From an uncultured Clostridia bacterium (GTDB lineage: Bacteria; Bacillota; Clostridia; Oscillospirales; Acutalibacteraceae), in assembly GCA_945874765.1 (NCBI GenBank), contig CAMCHQ010000019.1, forward strand, positions 1-33,601: 33,601 nucleotides of DNA, in the 5' to 3' direction. Position 1 is the stretch's first letter, and every line of letters begins with the position of its first letter. The translations under genes were made by a program, and so were the position numbers. Positions 22,725 to 31,195 of the stretch are shown here, piece by piece. Below the pieces are notes generated by a model that saw nothing but the letters and a program-made list of their open reading frames with translations, was not told the origin of the DNA and did not search any database.

Positions 22725-23393
22725 CTATATTATTCCGCCGTTTACGCCGAGAATTTGAGCGGTGATATATTTGTTTTGCGTAAGATAATAAATCGCTTCG
22801 GCAACCTCTTCGCTTGTTCCGAGCCTGCCCAAAGGTACTTCCTCTTCAAGCTCTTTTTTGTCAAACATACCGTTCATTCTCGTGTCGATTATTCCGGGGC
22901 ATACGCAGTTTACCGTTATTTTGCTCGGTGCAAGTTCTTCTGCAAGCGAACGTGTCAAGCCGATAACTGCCGCCTTGCTCATTGAATATGCAATCTCGCA
23001 CGAAGCACCCGTCTGCCCCCACATTGACGATACGTTGACTATTGCGCCCTCGTGCTTTTTGAGCATAAGCTTAACCGCTTCTCTCGAACAAAGAAAATAC
23101 GACCTTGCGTTGACGCTCATTATTTTGTCATATTCCTTTGCCGTTGTATCGTTAATCTGCTTGATAAGGCTTATACCGGCATTGTTTACAAGAATGTCGA
23201 TATTTTTCACCTTTTCAAAAAGATTTAATATGTCTTCCTCGTTTTCCAAGTTGCATTTTATTTTTGTGACATTGTCAAAATCAGGCTCGGTTTGGTTATA
23301 TGTTACAAAAACATCATATCCTTTTTGTGCAAAAAGCATAGCCGTTGCCTTTCCTATACCTGTTGCACCGCCTGTTATTAAAACCTTTTTCAC
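22725..23393 (-). CDS. Short-chain dehydrogenase/reductase (FabG-like)
   Basis: 222 residues, classical SDR length but on the short side. Rossmann cofactor loop TGGATGIGKAT near residues 7-17, NNAG near 71-74, catalytic Ser in VNVSSMWG, and the YSMSK motif giving Tyr and Lys near 134-138, then the PGIIDTRM loop. The enzyme should reduce a carbonyl with NAD(P)H. FabG-like enzymes serve fatty-acid synthesis, but this one stands alone outside a fab cluster, so the substrate is open. Translation starts at GTG 23393 with AGGAG upstream. Confidence 0.88.
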   Translation of the reverse strand: MKKVLITGGATGIGKATAMLFAQKGYDVFVTYNQTEPDFDNVTKIKCNLENEEDILNLFEKVKNIDILVNNAGISLIKQINDTTAKEYDKIMSVNARSYFLCSREAVKLMLKKHEGAIVNVSSMWGQTGASCEIAYSMSKAAVIGLTRSLAEELAPSKITVNCVCPGIIDTRMNGMFDKKELEEEVPLGRLGTSEEVAEAIYYLTQNKYITAQILGVNGGII

Positions 23394-23454
23394 GCTGACA
23401 CTCCTAAGTTTTTTCTTTGATTATATCATTATAAACCCTCTTTTTCAAATAAAG

Positions 23455-23483
23455 TTGTAATTTTACTTAAATTATTGTATAAT
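23455..23483 (+). promoter_or_regulatory. Promoter of the 23514 operon
   Basis: TTGTAA (23455-23460), 17-base spacer, TATAAT (23478-23483), 30 bases upstream of ATG 23514. It would drive three close-packed genes up to 25429. Confidence 0.75.
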
Positions 23484-23513
23484 ATCTTCACTAATTTTTA
23501 CAGAGGTATAAAT

Positions 23514-24029
23514 ATGAGCGAGACAAAAAGAGATTTTTCTACAATCAGCATATATATTGACGATGACGAAAATATGATAGGTATTCCCTGCGGTGAAAGC
23601 GATAAGTACGGAATTGCCGATATTGATAAGGTTGTTCTTCTTAAAGCGCCTTATTCGGATAATCAGATTGAAAACTTTGTTGAAGAGGTTATTTCATATT
23701 GCTACACAAAAAAGCATAATGACGCCTCTCCGCTTTCGACTATTGAAAAGTACACTAAAAAAACAGGCTTTGTAAACGCAACCGCCGACTATACTCTTAT
23801 TTCGATTGTCAAAACCAATGATACATATTCTCTTATGCCTACTTTTAACGATTTTGAAAGAGGTCCGCTTGTTATTGATGATGACGAGAGAATACTTCTT
23901 GCAAATTACCAAAAGGGCGAACTTGCCGAGGTTATGAAAGATTTTATCCAAATTTACGTTAAGGCAAATATCTTTTATAAGGAAAAGCAGGAACTTGAAG
24001 AGGAAAAGAAAAACAGAAAGAAAAACTGA
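23514..24029 (+). CDS. Hypothetical acidic protein
   Basis: 171 residues from ATG 23514, with AGAGGT upstream; the frame extends further 5' but without a start signal. I do not recognise the family. The protein is soluble and acidic, with YIDDDENMIGIPCGESDKYG near the start and VIDDDERILLANYQKGELAEVMKDF toward the end, then a lysine/glutamate-rich helical tail EKQELEEEKKNRKKN. It sits six bases ahead of the RluA-type pseudouridine synthase gene, so it is co-expressed with an RNA-modifying enzyme. No catalytic motif is visible. Confidence 0.75.
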   Translation: MSETKRDFSTISIYIDDDENMIGIPCGESDKYGIADIDKVVLLKAPYSDNQIENFVEEVISYCYTKKHNDASPLSTIEKYTKKTGFVNATADYTLISIVKTNDTYSLMPTFNDFERGPLVIDDDERILLANYQKGELAEVMKDFIQIYVKANIFYKEKQELEEEKKNRKKN

Positions 24030-24035
24030 TTATTA

Positions 24036-24980
24036 ATGAAAAGCTTTGTTATATCCAAGCGTGATTCAGGTGTGAGAGTTGACAGATTTATTGAAAAAAC
24101 TTTTGACTCTCTTCCGAAATCGCTTATGTATAAGGAAATAAGAAAAAAGAATATTAAGGTTAATAAAAAGCGCTGTACCAATGACCAACGGCTCAACGAG
24201 GGCGATTTGCTCGAACTTTATCTTAAAGACGACGTGCTCAAATTAAAGGTCAGGCACCTTGATTTTATGAAAGCGTCGGATGAAATCGATATTGTTTATG
24301 AGGATGAAAATATTATCATAATCAATAAAAAAGTCGGCATTTTGTGCCACCCCGACGGTAAAGATTATATCGATAACCTTGTTGCAAGGCTTAAAAAATA
24401 TCTTTATAAAAAAGGGGAATGGTCACCCGATACGTCAAGTTTTACTCCGTCGCTTGCAAACAGGATTGACAGGAATACGGGCGGTCTTGTAATCGGAGCT
24501 AAAAATCTTGAAGCACTTAAAATTCTCAATGCAAAGATTAAATCGAGAGAAATCGAAAAATATTACCTTACCGTGGTTTACGGGAAAATGCCTAAAAGCG
24601 AAGAAACGTTGACTGCTTTTCTCACAAAAGACGAGAGGCAAAATCTTGTTAAGGTTACAGATAATCAGGTTGAGGGGTCTAAAAAGATTATCACTAAATA
24701 TAAAGTGCTTGATTACTACGATAACGCCTCTTTGCTTGAAATTGAACTTTTGACAGGCAGAACCCATCAAATAAGAGCGCACCTTGCACATATCGGTCAC
24801 CCTCTTTACGGCGACGGCAAGTACGGCAGGGAAGAGGGAAGATACCGTCAGGCGCTTTACAGTTATAAACTTAAATTTGCGTTTGACGATGATAATATGC
24901 TGTCTTATTTGAGCGGCAGGGTCTTTCAGGCAAAGGATATCAAACTTCTTGATGATTATAAGGAGAGAAAATTCAAATGA
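24036..24980 (+). CDS. RluA-family pseudouridine synthase with S4 domain
   Basis: 314 residues. An N-terminal S4 RNA-binding domain (RVDRFIEKTFDSLPKSLMYKEIRKKNIKVN, then LNEGDLLELY) is followed by the synthase core: IVYEDENIIIINKKVGILCHPDG, NRIDRNTGGLVIGAKN with the catalytic Asp near residue 145, YLTVVYGKMP and LTGRTHQIRAHLAHIGHPLYGDGKYG. It isomerises uridines in rRNA or tRNA. The active-site loop is usually RLDRDTSG; here it is RIDRNTGG, with the catalytic Asp kept. Which RNA site is modified (RluC/RluD/TruC type) cannot be read. Overlaps the next gene by four bases. Confidence 0.92.
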   Translation: MKSFVISKRDSGVRVDRFIEKTFDSLPKSLMYKEIRKKNIKVNKKRCTNDQRLNEGDLLELYLKDDVLKLKVRHLDFMKASDEIDIVYEDENIIIINKKVGILCHPDGKDYIDNLVARLKKYLYKKGEWSPDTSSFTPSLANRIDRNTGGLVIGAKNLEALKILNAKIKSREIEKYYLTVVYGKMPKSEETLTAFLTKDERQNLVKVTDNQVEGSKKIITKYKVLDYYDNASLLEIELLTGRTHQIRAHLAHIGHPLYGDGKYGREEGRYRQALYSYKLKFAFDDDNMLSYLSGRVFQAKDIKLLDDYKERKFK

Positions 24981-25429
24981 AAAATAAATTCTATCGTATA
25001 ATTTCACCTGTTACGCTTCTTGTGGTTATTGCTCTTGATGCGGCTGTTGCGGCTTACGCTGTTTTCGCAGTTAAAAAACTCATTCAAAATGTGAGCGTTT
25101 ATTCAGTCCTTTTTGCGATTATCGACCTTTTTGCAATAGTCGTTGCCGTGTTTGTGAGCAAATATGTTGTAAGTCAGGGTATTGTTTTCGGTGATAATTC
25201 ATTTGAATTTACCGCTCTTGATGAAAATAATGTTTTTAATTATGACGATGTCGAAAATATTAAAATCAATAAGGATACAAAGGCAAGCCTTAAAAAGAAT
25301 TTTAATGACAGGCAGTCGCAGGTAATAATCACGCTTAAAGACGGCACTGTTGTTACAGTCGATATCGGGCTTACTTCAATGAAAAAGCTTAAAAAAATCG
25401 AAAATGAAATAAATTCTCATTTGAATTAA
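24977..25429 (+). CDS. Small membrane protein with PH-like cytoplasmic domain
   Basis: 150 residues. Two hydrophobic spans (residues about 9-33 and 44-66) are followed by a soluble domain IVFGDNSFEFTALDENNVFNYDDVENIKINKD...VIITLKDGTVVTVDIG, which has the strand pattern of bacterial PH-like domains found after two membrane helices. The function is not known. The start overlaps the pseudouridine synthase stop by ATGA, so the two are co-translated. A terminator ends the operon just after it. Confidence 0.75.
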   Translation: MKNKFYRIISPVTLLVVIALDAAVAAYAVFAVKKLIQNVSVYSVLFAIIDLFAIVVAVFVSKYVVSQGIVFGDNSFEFTALDENNVFNYDDVENIKINKDTKASLKKNFNDRQSQVIITLKDGTVVTVDIGLTSMKKLKKIENEINSHLN

Positions 25430-25450
25430 AAATTGATAAAAAATTATATG

Positions 25451-25506
25451 GCAACAGAAACTTGTATAGTATTAATAATATTTTTCAAGTTTTCTGTTGC
25501 TTTTTT
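25451..25506 (+). terminator. Terminator of the rluA-type operon
   Basis: GCAACAGAAACTTG (from 25451) pairs with CAAGTTTTCTGTTGC (ending 25500) around a long AT loop, followed by six T. Confidence 0.8.
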
Positions 25507-25577
25507 GTTTATAAATTGTTATTATATATACATTCAATTAAAAACGATTTGTTTCGTTTAGCAAGGGAGAGAAATTT

Positions 25578-27149
25578 ATGGGCGAAAAACGCACCTATAC
25601 GGGTAAAGAACTCGGCGGATATCTTGTGGGTATGTTCGGTCAGAACTTGATTTACAATATCGTTGCCACAGGTCTTTACTTCTACTTTCAAAACGTAATC
25701 TGCCTGCCTGCTATGGCACTCGGCTGGATTATGACAATCGCAAGAATCTGGGACGCTGTCAATGATCCTATGATGGGTACAATCGTTGATAAGACTAAGA
25801 CTAAATGGGGTAAGTGCAGACCTTATCTTATTATTTTTCCGGGTATTATCGGCGTAGTAACAATTTTAACATTCATTAACGGCAACTATGCAGCAGCAAG
25901 TTCAACTGCTCAAAAGGTACTTATTGTAGCTTGGGCAGGTATTTCGTATATTGCTTGGGGTATGTGCTTCACTGTTTGCGATATTCCTCTTTGGGGTATC
26001 ACCTCTCTTATGACAGAGGATGAAAACGACAGAGGTAAAATCCTCGGTCTTGCACGTATGGTAGCAGGTGTCGGCGGTATCAGCGTTCTCGTTGTTCAAA
26101 TTGCGCAGGCTCTCGGCTCTGCTTTTGTTAATAAGATTGATAAAAATGCTGCCGATTATGACACACTCGTTCAAAAGGCAAACCAAAAAGGCTTTATCGT
26201 AACAGTTATTATTATGACTGTTATTGCATCAGTTCTTTTTGAATTTGCAGGTCTCTTCACAAGAGAAAGAGTTGAAAAGAGTGAGAAGAGCTATACATTT
26301 AAGGAAAACTTCCAGATTATGTTCAGAAATAAGCCTTTCAGACAGATTCTTATTTCAGGCATTTTGAGAAGCCCTATTCAGCTTCTTATGATTGTTGCAA
26401 TGACACTCGTTACATACTATTATGCTAACGGTAATATTATGAATATCCTTAAAACAGACGCTTCGGGTAAGATTACAGGTATCGATTTCCAAATTCTTAT
26501 CGGTCTCGGCTGTGTTGCAGTAGGTCTTTTTGTCGGCCAGTTCGTTGCAATGGGCGTTACTCCTCTTATTATTAAGAAGGTTGAAAAGAAAAAGCTTTAT
26601 AACATTTATTCAATCGCAGGTGCCGTTCCTTTCGCACTTATCTTTGTATTCTTCAAAGTATCGGGCGGCGACTTGACTTCTACTTTATGGTCAATCGTTA
26701 TCGGTGTATGTATGCTCGTTGCAAGTGCTTCATTCGGCGGTATCAACGTACTTCAGTCAGTAATGATTGCCGACTGCGTAGACTATGAGGAATATCATAA
26801 CGGCGTTCGTACAGACGGTGTATTCTTCTCGGGTCAGAGCTTTATCACTAAGCTTGCAGCAGGTATTTCAACTATCATCTCATCAGCAGTTTATGCCGCA
26901 GTAGGCTATAGCGGTGCTAATGTCGATAAACTTAACCGTGCTATTGAAAAAGGCGCAAGCTTCATTACATATGACGGCGGCACCGGTGCAGGTAAATATG
27001 CAGAGGCTATGTTCTTCCTCATTTCTATTCCGCCTGCAATCGGTATGCTCCTTTCGGCTATCCCTACTCTTAAATATGCAATGACAGATAAGGAACACGA
27101 TGAAATCCTTAAGTCACTTGTTGATAAGAGAAATGCACAAACAAAGTAA
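25578..27149 (+). CDS. GPH-family sugar:cation symporter
   Basis: 523 residues with twelve membrane spans. GPH (glycoside-pentoside-hexuronide) hallmarks: IWDAVNDPMMGTIVDKTKTKWGKCRPYL near residues 56-83, and the central ADCVDYEEYHNGVRTDG near 396-412. Transporters of this family import disaccharides or glycosides with Na+ or H+. The next gene on the strand is a GH2 beta-mannosidase, so beta-mannosides or mannose-containing disaccharides are the likely cargo. Start 25578 has AAGGGAG upstream. A terminator follows, so the two are separate transcription units. Confidence 0.92.
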   Translation: MGEKRTYTGKELGGYLVGMFGQNLIYNIVATGLYFYFQNVICLPAMALGWIMTIARIWDAVNDPMMGTIVDKTKTKWGKCRPYLIIFPGIIGVVTILTFINGNYAAASSTAQKVLIVAWAGISYIAWGMCFTVCDIPLWGITSLMTEDENDRGKILGLARMVAGVGGISVLVVQIAQALGSAFVNKIDKNAADYDTLVQKANQKGFIVTVIIMTVIASVLFEFAGLFTRERVEKSEKSYTFKENFQIMFRNKPFRQILISGILRSPIQLLMIVAMTLVTYYYANGNIMNILKTDASGKITGIDFQILIGLGCVAVGLFVGQFVAMGVTPLIIKKVEKKKLYNIYSIAGAVPFALIFVFFKVSGGDLTSTLWSIVIGVCMLVASASFGGINVLQSVMIADCVDYEEYHNGVRTDGVFFSGQSFITKLAAGISTIISSAVYAAVGYSGANVDKLNRAIEKGASFITYDGGTGAGKYAEAMFFLISIPPAIGMLLSAIPTLKYAMTDKEHDEILKSLVDKRNAQTK

Positions 27150-27164
27150 ATACATTGCTTTTAT

Positions 27165-27198
27165 AAGGTGTACCCTCGCTTGAGAGTGCACCTTTTGT
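27165..27198 (+). terminator. Terminator of the GPH symporter gene
   Basis: AAGGTG(T)AC(C)CTC pairs with GAG(A)GT-GCACCTT around GCTT, then TTTTGTTTT. Confidence 0.75.
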
Positions 27199-27220
27199 TT
27201 TGAATATGAATTTATACCCG

Positions 27221-27343
27221 TGACAAAATGTCATAAGTGGTGACAAAATGTCATAGGGGTAGTGACAAAATGTCATAGGGGTACTGACAAAATGTCATAG
27301 GGGGTACTGACAAAATGTCATAGGGGGTACTGACAAAATGTCA
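27221..27343. repeat. Six-copy tandem array of TGACAAAATGTCA palindromes
   Basis: Six exact copies of TGACA-AAA-TGTCA start at 27221, 27241, 27263, 27285, 27308 and 27331, spaced 20, 22, 22, 23 and 23 bases. The linkers grow from TAAGTGG to TAGGGGGTAC. Every copy is palindromic and the spacing is near two helical turns. It lies between the GPH and beta-mannosidase genes, about 70 bases upstream of the mannosidase promoter. The array may be an operator or iteron set, or the remnant of a repeat-bearing gene. The gap 27344-27412 is very AT-rich. Confidence 0.85.
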
Positions 27344-27412
27344 CCCAATAATAAAGATAATAATAAATATATATTAAATAATATAATAAAGGGGACTAAC
27401 CCTTATTATTCA

Positions 27413-27441
27413 TTGATTAATAAATTTATATGATGTATAAT
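27413..27441 (+). promoter_or_regulatory. Promoter of the beta-mannosidase gene
   Basis: TTGATT (27413-27418), 17-base spacer, TATAAT (27436-27441), 34 bases upstream of the ATG at 27476. Confidence 0.75.
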
Positions 27442-27475
27442 AAAATCAACGTACTTAATTTTTAAGGGGAAAATT

Positions 27476-30031
27476 ATGATTAAAACATTAAACGGAGATT
27501 GGCTTTTTAAGTCAACTGACCAAAACGAATGGAAAAAGGCGACTGTTCCCGGCTGCAATTTTCTTGATTTAATGAGAAACGGCGATATACCCGACCCTTT
27601 CATTTCTACATATGAAAAAGATGTGCGTTTTGTAGGGGAAAAGGATTGGGAATATAAAAGGTGTTTTGAAATTGATGAGAGTGAACTTGAATGTGACGAT
27701 ATTCTTTTAAATTGCAAAATGCTTGATACAATTTGCGAGGTGTATATTAATTCACGTCTTTTATTTGTGGGGGATAACTGCTTTGTCGGCTATTCAAAAA
27801 GTGTAAAATCGCTTTTAAAAGAGGGTGAAAATGAAATCAGAATTGTTTTTAAATCACCTGTAAATTATGTGTCGGATAAGTATAAAAAATGCCTTACTCC
27901 GATGAATTCAAACGGTCAAAACGGTATTGTCCATATCCGCAAGCCTCAATCGCATTTCGGATGGGACTGGGGCCCCGTATTGCCGTCTTCGGGTATTACC
28001 AAGGATATTGAGCTTCAATTCGTAAATGCCGTTAAAATCGACTGCTTCACGGTTACGCAGAGACTTGAAAACGGTAAGGCTTATGTGAATGTTAAGGCTG
28101 ATTTAAGCGAATACGGAGATTATAAATATAAGTGCGAACTCAGTATTACCTCACCGAACGGAGATACTTTGATTTCAAATGAGAAAAGTGCCGAATTTGT
28201 TATCGATAATCCCGAACTTTGGTGGACATATGAACTTTCAGGCAAGAAAAAGCAACCGCTTTATACAGTATCTGTTTTTCTTCAGTATAAGGGCAAAATA
28301 GTTGACGTTAAAAGTAAGAAAATCGGATTGAGAACGGTTGAACTTAACAGGCAGCGTGATAAATACGGCAGGAATTTCCAATTTGTTTTAAACGGTGTTC
28401 CTCTCTTTATCAAAGGCTCTAACTATATTCCGCCCGACAGTTTTATTACCCGATTTGATAAGAAAAAACTTGATTATATGCTCGACGCCGTTCAGTTTTC
28501 CAATATGAATATGATTAGAGTGTGGGGCGGCGGATATTATGAAAGCGACGAATTTTATAATGCGTGTGACGAACGTGGTATTCTCGTTTGGCAGGATTTT
28601 CAATTTGCCTGTCAGGCATATCCGTTTTTTGACGATGAATTTCTTGAAAATGTAAAAAGGGAAGTTGCGTATAACGTCAAAAGACTTTGTCATCACCCGT
28701 CTCTTGCCGTTTGGAACGGTAATAATGAGATTGAGGATATGCACGCCGCTTGGGCTTATATGACTAAGTATGTCGACTGGACCGAAAAGTTTTTCTATCA
28801 TATTCTTGAGGACGAAATCAGGAAATATGATAAATCGACGCCTTATACACCTACTTCTCCCGTAGGCGAAAAGCATAACTACGGTGTAGGAAGCGATAAT
28901 GTAGGCGATACTCACTTGTGGGCTGTTTGGCACGGTCTTAAACCTATGAATTATTACCGCAAGCGCCTTACACGTTTTTGCAGTGAATTCGGTTTTGAAA
29001 GTCTGCCCGATATGAAAACTATTGACATTTTTGCCGAGCATAAGGGTAATTATTCGCTTGACGATAAAGTGTTTAATGCTCATCAAAAGTGTGAAAACGG
29101 TAACGATAAAATGGTCTATTACGTTGCCTCTCGCTTTAATTTGCCTAAGAAATTTAAAAATATGGTTTATCTTTCTCAAGTTACGCAAAACGAGTGTATT
29201 GCCGACGCTACGGAGCACTGGAGAAGAAATAAGGGCAGATGTAACGGCTCAATGTATTGGCAGTTAAACGATTGCTGGGGCGTTTGCTCTTGGTCGAGTA
29301 TCGACTATTACGGTAATTACAAGGCGCTTCAATACGGCGCAAGGCATTTTAACGCACCTTTGAGTGTTTCGGTTGAGGACACAAAAGACTATGTCAAAAT
29401 TTATGTGCTTAACGATTTGAATACTTCGCAGGATATAGCCGTATCTTATGAAATTTTTGATTTTTTGAGCGGTACAAAAGAAGCCGACGAAAAGCATATT
29501 ACAATTGACGGGATTAAAAACGAATGTGTTTTTGACCTTGATGTAAACGAGCTTTCAAAAGTCTATGATTTAAAGCGTACCGGCATTGCGGTAAGACTTA
29601 TCCAAAACGGCGAAGTTTTACAGCAAAAGACAGTCCTTTTTGATAAGGAAAAAAATCTTTCGCTTCCTAAAGCAAGCCTTAAAACGAGGATTGAGATAGG
29701 GGAAAGCGAACTTAAAATCACAGTCAAAAGCGACGCATTTGCCCGCCTTGTCAGGCTTGAAAGCAATAAATCCGTTTTGCCTTTCAGTGATAATTTCTTC
29801 GACCTTTTGCCAAACGAGAGCAGGAGTGTGACAATGCAAAAGGATGAAAATATGACCTTGCGTGAGCTTGCAGAGAGTATATCAGTTTACAGTCTTTCCG
29901 ATGTAAGATTTAATAATGATAAAATTTATACCCTTTTAAAGCAGGCAAAGGTTTTTCTTTCTCCCGTCAATATTTCAAATGCGATTTATCACGGCAAACT
30001 TGCAAAAGATGTCGAATTAAGTGACAAATAG
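27476..30031 (+). CDS. GH2 beta-mannosidase
   Basis: 851 residues, family-typical length, with no signal peptide, so cytoplasmic. The N-terminal sugar-binding domain opens with LNGDWLFKSTDQNEWKKATVPG. The central barrel shows NMNMIRVWGGGYYESDEFYNACDERGILVWQDFQFAC, the acid/base glutamate in WNGNNEIED near residue 419, the nucleophile glutamate in FCSEFGFESLP near 504, and YWQLNDCWGVCSWSSIDYYG. The enzyme removes beta-linked mannose from oligosaccharide ends such as N-glycan core or mannan fragments. AAGGGGA precedes ATG 27476. Downstream of a GPH symporter, it makes a simple uptake-and-cleavage module. Confidence 0.94.
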   Translation: MIKTLNGDWLFKSTDQNEWKKATVPGCNFLDLMRNGDIPDPFISTYEKDVRFVGEKDWEYKRCFEIDESELECDDILLNCKMLDTICEVYINSRLLFVGDNCFVGYSKSVKSLLKEGENEIRIVFKSPVNYVSDKYKKCLTPMNSNGQNGIVHIRKPQSHFGWDWGPVLPSSGITKDIELQFVNAVKIDCFTVTQRLENGKAYVNVKADLSEYGDYKYKCELSITSPNGDTLISNEKSAEFVIDNPELWWTYELSGKKKQPLYTVSVFLQYKGKIVDVKSKKIGLRTVELNRQRDKYGRNFQFVLNGVPLFIKGSNYIPPDSFITRFDKKKLDYMLDAVQFSNMNMIRVWGGGYYESDEFYNACDERGILVWQDFQFACQAYPFFDDEFLENVKREVAYNVKRLCHHPSLAVWNGNNEIEDMHAAWAYMTKYVDWTEKFFYHILEDEIRKYDKSTPYTPTSPVGEKHNYGVGSDNVGDTHLWAVWHGLKPMNYYRKRLTRFCSEFGFESLPDMKTIDIFAEHKGNYSLDDKVFNAHQKCENGNDKMVYYVASRFNLPKKFKNMVYLSQVTQNECIADATEHWRRNKGRCNGSMYWQLNDCWGVCSWSSIDYYGNYKALQYGARHFNAPLSVSVEDTKDYVKIYVLNDLNTSQDIAVSYEIFDFLSGTKEADEKHITIDGIKNECVFDLDVNELSKVYDLKRTGIAVRLIQNGEVLQQKTVLFDKEKNLSLPKASLKTRIEIGESELKITVKSDAFARLVRLESNKSVLPFSDNFFDLLPNESRSVTMQKDENMTLRELAESISVYSLSDVRFNNDKIYTLLKQAKVFLSPVNISNAIYHGKLAKDVELSDK

Positions 30032-30037
30032 AAATAC

Positions 30038-30075
30038 AAAATCCGCTAATCGTTATGATTAGCGGATTTGTTTTT
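30038..30075 (+). terminator. Terminator of the beta-mannosidase gene
   Basis: AAATCCGCTAATC pairs with GATTAGCGGATTT around GTTAT, then G and five T. It also meets the convergent MerR gene, which ends at 30078. Confidence 0.85.
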
Positions 30076-30077
30076 AA

Positions 30078-30518
30078 TCAGTCTTTATGTGAATAATTGT
30101 ATAATTCCTGAATGTCGGGTGGCAGCTTGTCGGGGAGCATTGCGTGAATGCCGTTTTCGTTTCCGTCTTTTATAGCCGTGTCATACTACCAGCATTTGAA
30201 GTTGAGCATTGCAAGCGTTTTGTTAAGCTTTTCAATTTCCGCTTCCACCTGCGCTTTTTGCTTTTCTAACATTTCCTTTCTTTGCGGATATGTTTTGCTT
30301 CCCTCCTGACACCAAGCCATATACTGCTTAATGTCCTTGATTTCAAGCCCTGATTTTTTAAGACATTCAATCATTCTGAGTGATTCGAGTGCCTTGTCGC
30401 TGAATTTTCTTATTCCCGATTCTCTTTGAACATCGTTGAATAAACCCTCTTTATCGTAATATCTCAATGTTGAAACGGGCAAATCAAACATTTGCGAAAC
30501 CTGTCCTATTGAATACAT
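30078..30518 (-). pseudogene. MerR-family regulator interrupted by one amber codon
   Basis: The annotated-length product (110 residues) starts MYSIGQVSQMFDLPVSTLRYYDKEGLF, the MerR winged-helix DNA-binding domain, then a coiled coil, and stops at MLNFKCW-TAG (30186-30188). The same frame continues without further stops as YDTAIKDGNENGIHAML, then PDKLPPDIQELYNYSHKD to 30078. Related MerR proteins continue directly from KCW into YY..AIKDGNEDGIHAMLPDKLP, so TAG replaces a tyrosine codon. Either a recent nonsense mutation or a base error is present. Without the tail the DNA-binding domain and dimer helix remain, so partial function is possible. AAGGAG precedes ATG 30518. Confidence 0.8.
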
Positions 30519-30553
30519 AATGATCTCCTTCTTATTTGCCGATGCTGTATTTT

Positions 30554-31183
30554 TTATACCTCTCTACCGTTTGAATCTATTTCGTCGTCGCTGTTTACTT
30601 CTCTTGCGTCGGCGTCAACAATCGGCGGCTCAATATTCTTAAATTCCTCTTTGATTTCTTTGGCTGCTTTTTTAACCTGAATGAACGTTACCAAATCAAC
30701 AACCGCATAAACAAGAAGTCCTGCGCCTGCAAGCCTTACAAGTGCCTGACTTGTGTGAAGAGGATTTACCATAATAACAACGCCCAAAACGAGAACGGCG
30801 ATTGATAGAATTGTCGAAACTCCCCAAGTGCCGAGACCGCTTGCTTTTGAATAAAACGAAGTAATTAAGTCAACTGCACCGCTTATCGTGATGAATACGC
30901 CGAATAAAAACAGTAAAATTGCAATAATGCTTTGATATTTAATGCAGATAATTAAGCCGACGATAATGCAAACCGTTCCTCCGGTTGCAAGTACAACGCT
31001 TTTTTCTTTTGCGAAATACGATATCCAAGCACTTACACCGAGCAAAATTGTTGTAACGCCCGTTAAAATGCTTACCGCAGTTATCGACTCGTCGGGCCAA
31101 ATAAGAAGCACCAAGCCGATTACAAATGACGCAATGATTGTAATTATTGAAAAGTTTTTAATTTTAATTAATAAATCTTTCAT
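30554..31183 (-). CDS. DUF308 (HdeD-like) membrane protein
   Basis: 209 residues with six hydrophobic helices in three similar hairpins, for example IITIIASFVIGLVLLIWP, VVLATGGTVCIIVGLIICIK and ILSIAVLVLGVVIMVNPLHT. This is the repeated DUF308 pattern of HdeD-type inner-membrane proteins; P residues after helices (WPDES, NPLHT) are characteristic. The C-terminal 40 residues are charged and cytoplasmic. The function is unknown; in enterobacteria HdeD is linked to acid stress. GAGGGTG precedes the start. It is 12 bases after dnaI and probably co-transcribed with it. Confidence 0.85.
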   Translation of the reverse strand: MKDLLIKIKNFSIITIIASFVIGLVLLIWPDESITAVSILTGVTTILLGVSAWISYFAKEKSVVLATGGTVCIIVGLIICIKYQSIIAILLFLFGVFITISGAVDLITSFYSKASGLGTWGVSTILSIAVLVLGVVIMVNPLHTSQALVRLAGAGLLVYAVVDLVTFIQVKKAAKEIKEEFKNIEPPIVDADAREVNSDDEIDSNGREV

Positions 31184-31195
31184 AATGACACCCTC

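Noticed and set aside
22858-23460. Plus-strand ORF of 200 residues
   Set aside because: Antisense shadow of the SDR gene, which has all catalytic motifs.
27221-27343. CRISPR array
   Set aside because: The units are contiguous short palindromes with nearly identical 7-10 base linkers. There are no unique spacers and no cas genes.
28388-29218. Minus-strand ORF of 276 residues
   Set aside because: Fully inside the beta-mannosidase gene on the other strand, with no ribosome site and no recognisable domains.
30186-30188. TAG recoded as an amino acid in this organism
   Set aside because: TAG is used as the normal stop elsewhere in the window, for example at the ends of the MATE and beta-mannosidase genes.
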